Shown here one piece after another: positions 60,060-64,000 of a DNA stretch of 64,000 nt; positions within the stretch are counted from its first letter, which is position 1; the number at the start of each line of letters is the position of its first letter. Source of the DNA: Tigriopus japonicus (Eukaryota; Arthropoda; Copepoda; Harpacticoida; Harpacticidae); contig JAAGOF010000115.1 in assembly GCA_010645155.1 (NCBI GenBank), positions 186,001 through 250,000 of the forward strand, given 5' to 3'. A program made the position numbers and the translations under genes. Below the pieces are notes generated by a model. It searched no databases and was not told the DNA's origin. It worked only from the letters and a program-made list of their open reading frames with translations.

Positions 60060-60067
60060 TTCATGAG

Positions 60068-63000
60068 TCTCCAAGCCTGCACTGTATGTGCGAGGGGATT
60101 TGATGTTGGACATGCTGAGTTAAGTGATTCACAACCCAAACTTGTGTTTTTAGGGAGTCAGTGGCAAAATTGCTCATTCAAGTGCTTTGGTCAAACAAGA
60201 GCAATGTATGTTGAATAAAGTCACTTGACACCCTTGCTGCCGGATCAATGAAGTGTGTTCAAAACAAATCTCCACTGATTGTACTGAGGTGACATTTCTC
60301 CGATAGCCCTCTACTGTAATGTTGTAACTTCTTTCGCTTTTTATGTAAGTTCTGTAAGTGTTTGGTGTTTCTTTTTTATTTCATTCTATAGCCATTTATT
60401 CTAACTTCATAATGCACCAAAATTACTTGGTTTGTCACTATGGTGTTCAAAAATTCTTAAGTCTGAAATCTTCCCCATCTCCTTTTTGAAGGCCTGAAAT
60501 TGATCACTCTGATTTGGTTGACGGGCTCCTCTTGCCTCCTCCTTTTCCCTTTTTTCTCCTTCCTCATATGTGGAGGGTGACTAATTTTGAAACTGAAGTT
60601 GACATTTCAAACTTGTAGTAACTTCATAATGAAGCAAACAATTTGATGTCCCCAAAATTTAAGAATATTTTTTAATACATTTATCAACAACTTGCTGTTA
60701 ACCGCTGCCAATTTCAAATAACTGGGGATGTACGAGAGGCATTCAAACTTAGCAAAGTGAAGGGCGGATTTTAGGAACTTTTCGAGTTTAAATTACAAGA
60801 AATACAATCAATGCTGCTTGAGGTCGCTTTTTTCGATTGCTAATAAACAAAGTGAAAATAAGCAAAGAGATGCCTGAGATTTAGAAAGACAAATTCTACG
60901 TTTTTTGTTAGTTATGTCAGTTTAATAATGTTGATCAATTCTTCCAGACTCTAGCTATGAGTGATAGTAGTTATGAGTTGCAATTTGACAGAAACATATA
61001 AAATAAAATTTCTGATATCCTAATAGCCTAAAAGCCTACAAATTACAATAGTGGTAATTTGTTTCGCTTTTACAGCTTTCTTGAGTTTGGATAAGCAAAC
61101 GGTCTGTCTGCAATGACAAATTGGGCTGCACACTTCATGAAAATGCATTTCCTCAATCACTTTTTATGATTTTGTTGCATTTTTTCATTATTTTGGTTGA
61201 ATTACATTGTTTTGTTTTGATGGAAAGTTGGTGCATTTTGCTTCTTTTATTTGCAATTTTGCCCTTCGTGTTGAAATTCGGTATTTTCCCAAATTAATCA
61301 AATAAAATGATATTTTTTTCCAATTTTCTTTCTTTTTCCTTTTGGAAGGCTTGCCTGACATCGTTTTTCATGATAAATCACATCCATTCACTCCCCAGGG
61401 GCAATTTACAACAACCTTTTTTTGATAAATTTTTAATGAAAAACAATGTGCGTTGAATTTGTTTTTTTGTCTTTACGGCCCTTTATTGATTTATTTAACT
61501 AATGATCAAAGTTTACGACGTTTGAAATGTGTTTGCTAATTCTTTCCTTCAACAAAAGAGCTTTTTACAAATGGATCTGTGCATGATGCAAATTTAATTT
61601 AGTCCAAATATTCCTCAATTGCCTGCTCTTTTTGTATATTTTTGGTGCATTCTTTAGCATTTTTGTTTCATTTGTTGATTCAATTTTTGGCGTTTCTTTT
61701 TGCATCATTTGTGCAGCCCTTATCAGTCCTTAAATTTACAATTGGTTGATGGCATGGCCCACTATCGAAATGACGACCAACACGAGTGAGATGCCCAAAT
61801 GAATGCTACCAAAGCGACATTATTCAAACCAAACAATTCTCACTCCGAAAAAAACGCTCAAAATCGAAATCGGGTATTGAATGGAGCTGGCTACTAGCTC
61901 TCAAGAGTCTCTTTTGAGAGTGGTGCCCCAAATCTATGATCAATCACTCATGTTCAAAACATCCCGAAATTCGCATCTGCTTCTTCCTTGTCCTGGGTCT
62001 TCCTTCCCCTCCAGTGATATTTATCTTTTGAGGCTTGAAGGATGATCTCTTTTGAATTTTAATCCCCCATCCTAATTCTCAATTTGATGACGGAGGCACT
62101 CTTGAGTAAACTCGCGACATCGTCAATGAGATAGATCCTTGAGCACACAACGATCGAGAAGGGAGAGACAGTGAGTGAGAGAGAGAGAGAAAGAAAGAAA
62201 GAGACTGAGAGAGAGGGCAAACCACCCTATTTGACAGGGTGCTTCTCCATCCACGATGACGGCATTGGAGAGTAATTTGTGAGATCAAGATCTTTTTCTC
62301 ACGTTGACACCAAGTTCAACCGCAAAGTGACGAGAATTGTTAGGACTGATATTCTGGCCAGGGGTATTTCAAATTCAGAGGAGTTGCCTTTTCCTTGCTA
62401 ATCTAGGTTGATTCTCCAATTTCCAGCACATAAATGATAATTTCTTGCCTCGAAATAGTTATCAAGTGCTTTGAAAATGACGGGAATTGCGGCAAAATTG
62501 GGACGCTAATTCGATGATGATATGTCGGAGTGGAGAAGATTCCTGCGACATGGAACCTACTTTCATTTCATTTCAAACTTTGGCTTTGATCCCCCTAGAG
62601 ACTGAGTTTCCTCATCGTCAAATGTCGTAGCTTTTGACAGTCGTATGAAATAGTTAATCATGGTATTCGTCTACCAATATCTTAACAAGATTCAGGGGTC
62701 TGATTCACCCCATTTCAAACGCAAAATGAAAACCAGTTTGAGGATCCAGTGTGCAGTTTTTTACGTTCACCCTGAATGATTCGAGTTCCAACTTTTGATA
62801 GGGTCCAAACTTTCCCATCCCTCTTTGAATAAAACTGTTCAAAACCATTAGCGCCTTATCAACTTTGTCATAGAAAAGTTGACAAGGAAGAGTGACTGTT
62901 TCATTCACTCACTCACTGTGAGCCACTCAGTATGGGCATGGAGGCCAGTTAGGTGCTACTAGATCTGGACCTGTTTTCAATGCATCAAGCATATTTGTGG

Positions 63001-64000
63001 TTTCCCAATGTCACACCACCAGTTGACAGTCGGATTGCATGCTCAAAGTTGCCAGGAGGGAAATAAGGTTTTTAATTGATGCACTGGAAATGCAAATGAA
63101 TTCCCTGGAAATTAACTTTGTCAAAGTCGGATGGTTTGATGGGGAGCCTCATGGCTTCAAAAGTGGAGACGTACATTGCCAGTCTGCCGTGAATCCAACC
63201 AGCCGACCAAAGACCAACCAACCGACACCAAGAGAGGAAGGAGAAAGAGCAAAAAAATGGCTAGTTGCAAATGGCATTATTATTCATCAATTAACCCAAT
63301 TACTCGAGCAATCATTCTCCGGAAATTTGAAGCCTTTGGATCTCCGTGCTTGGTTTTGTGGGTGTTCGAGTTTCCTCAATTGGTATGAACTGTATCAAGT
63401 GCACAAGAAGGTGGGTAGTTGAGCAGCAATACTTGAAAAGCTTAATTTGTACCTATTGTTTTAGTGTGTGCCAATGGCCCATTTTTCTGGCGTTGCACAA
63501 GCTTTTCAATAGAAACTAGCATTTGTGAACATTGCTAATTGACGGCCTAATGGTTGTGCCATGTATGCAAGCCGTTTTCCAAAAGCATTTCATCATGCAG
63601 TTCTCGACCAACGATTCGTCGTTGAGAACATTATTGCTCTTCAAAAGAAATCGGTAGGTTCCATTTCTCGCCAATCTCATCCAATATTCAAGGCTTTTAG
63701 CTGGCGGCTCTCAGAGCCTCAACAAATAGGGCTTTCAAACAAACCACAAACAAATAATCGGTCCACAATGTTTTTGCACTCTTGATGGTCTCATCAAGAC
63801 ACTTGCGATCTTTCGATCCTGGGATCAGCCTCACATGTTTCCTGGAAAAAAACAATAATCACTTGTCCATTCAATACTACTGAAGTCACAGTTAAGTAGC
63901 ATTTGTCAATCGAAGACTTGATATTATACCTAAAACTCCGTCACTAAAACCTGTCTGATAAACCTCAAGTGTGGCTGGCCATTTGAGCTTGTCTCCTTGC
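60068..64000. other. AT-rich end of the window, no recognised gene
   Basis: No exon chain or domain could be supported. Frames at 62705-62908, 63039-63422 and 63561-63785 have no motif. The only distinct feature is the purine-rich microsatellite at 62161-62218. It may be intron or intergenic DNA. Confidence 0.4.
62161..62218 (+). repeat. GA-rich microsatellite
   Basis: Imperfect (GAGA)n with GAAA runs. The antisense SLSLSLS frame is a low-complexity artefact. Confidence 0.75.

Overview
The window is animal nuclear DNA, most likely from an arthropod and plausibly a crustacean such as a copepod. The case for this is: spliced genes with 60-70 bp and multi-kilobase GT-AG introns, a painless/pyrexia-type TRPA channel, a Tret1-type sugar transporter, a squid/hnRNP-type RNA-binding protein, and many eukaryotic transposons. 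The species itself is inference. Most of the window is AT-rich and non-coding.

Layout. (1) 1-3035: the 3' end of a gene with LDL-receptor class A repeats. (2) 3041-8233: a 5.2 kb Polinton/Maverick remnant with terminal inverted repeats and a 6-bp target duplication. It contains a decayed protein-primed DNA polymerase and two later LINE insertions. (3) 9608-12809: a two-exon TRPA channel gene, followed 18 bp after the stop by a 711-bp hAT-type non-autonomous element. (4) 15534-36474: three paralogous two-exon glycosyltransferase genes of the core-2/I-branching family, two on + and one on -. Their long introns hold MITEs, foldbacks and LINE pieces. A LINE lies between genes 2 and 3. (5) 40646-48280: a seven-exon Tret1-like sugar transporter. 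(6) 48833-51867, minus strand: MCMBP followed after 119 bp by LRRC42, arranged like a trans-spliced two-gene operon. (7) 53553-55370, minus strand: an hnRNP/squid-like gene with an intron in its 5' leader. (8) 58203-60059: a complete GC-rich hAT transposon whose transposase is open apart from one stop codon. (9) 60068-64000: no recognisable gene.

Functionally the genes look unrelated: a channel, Golgi glycan-branching enzymes, a sugar carrier, replication-linked MCMBP with LRRC42, and an RNA-binding protein. The strongest signals are the mobile-element structures with exact termini and target duplications (Polinton, two hAT elements, and a MITE with an empty-site copy nearby), the candidate operon, and the glycosyltransferase cluster, in which the catalytic exons of copies 1 and 3 are far more alike than their stem regions. 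All exon boundaries were read by eye from splice consensus, frame and protein continuity; no alignment or transcript data were used.
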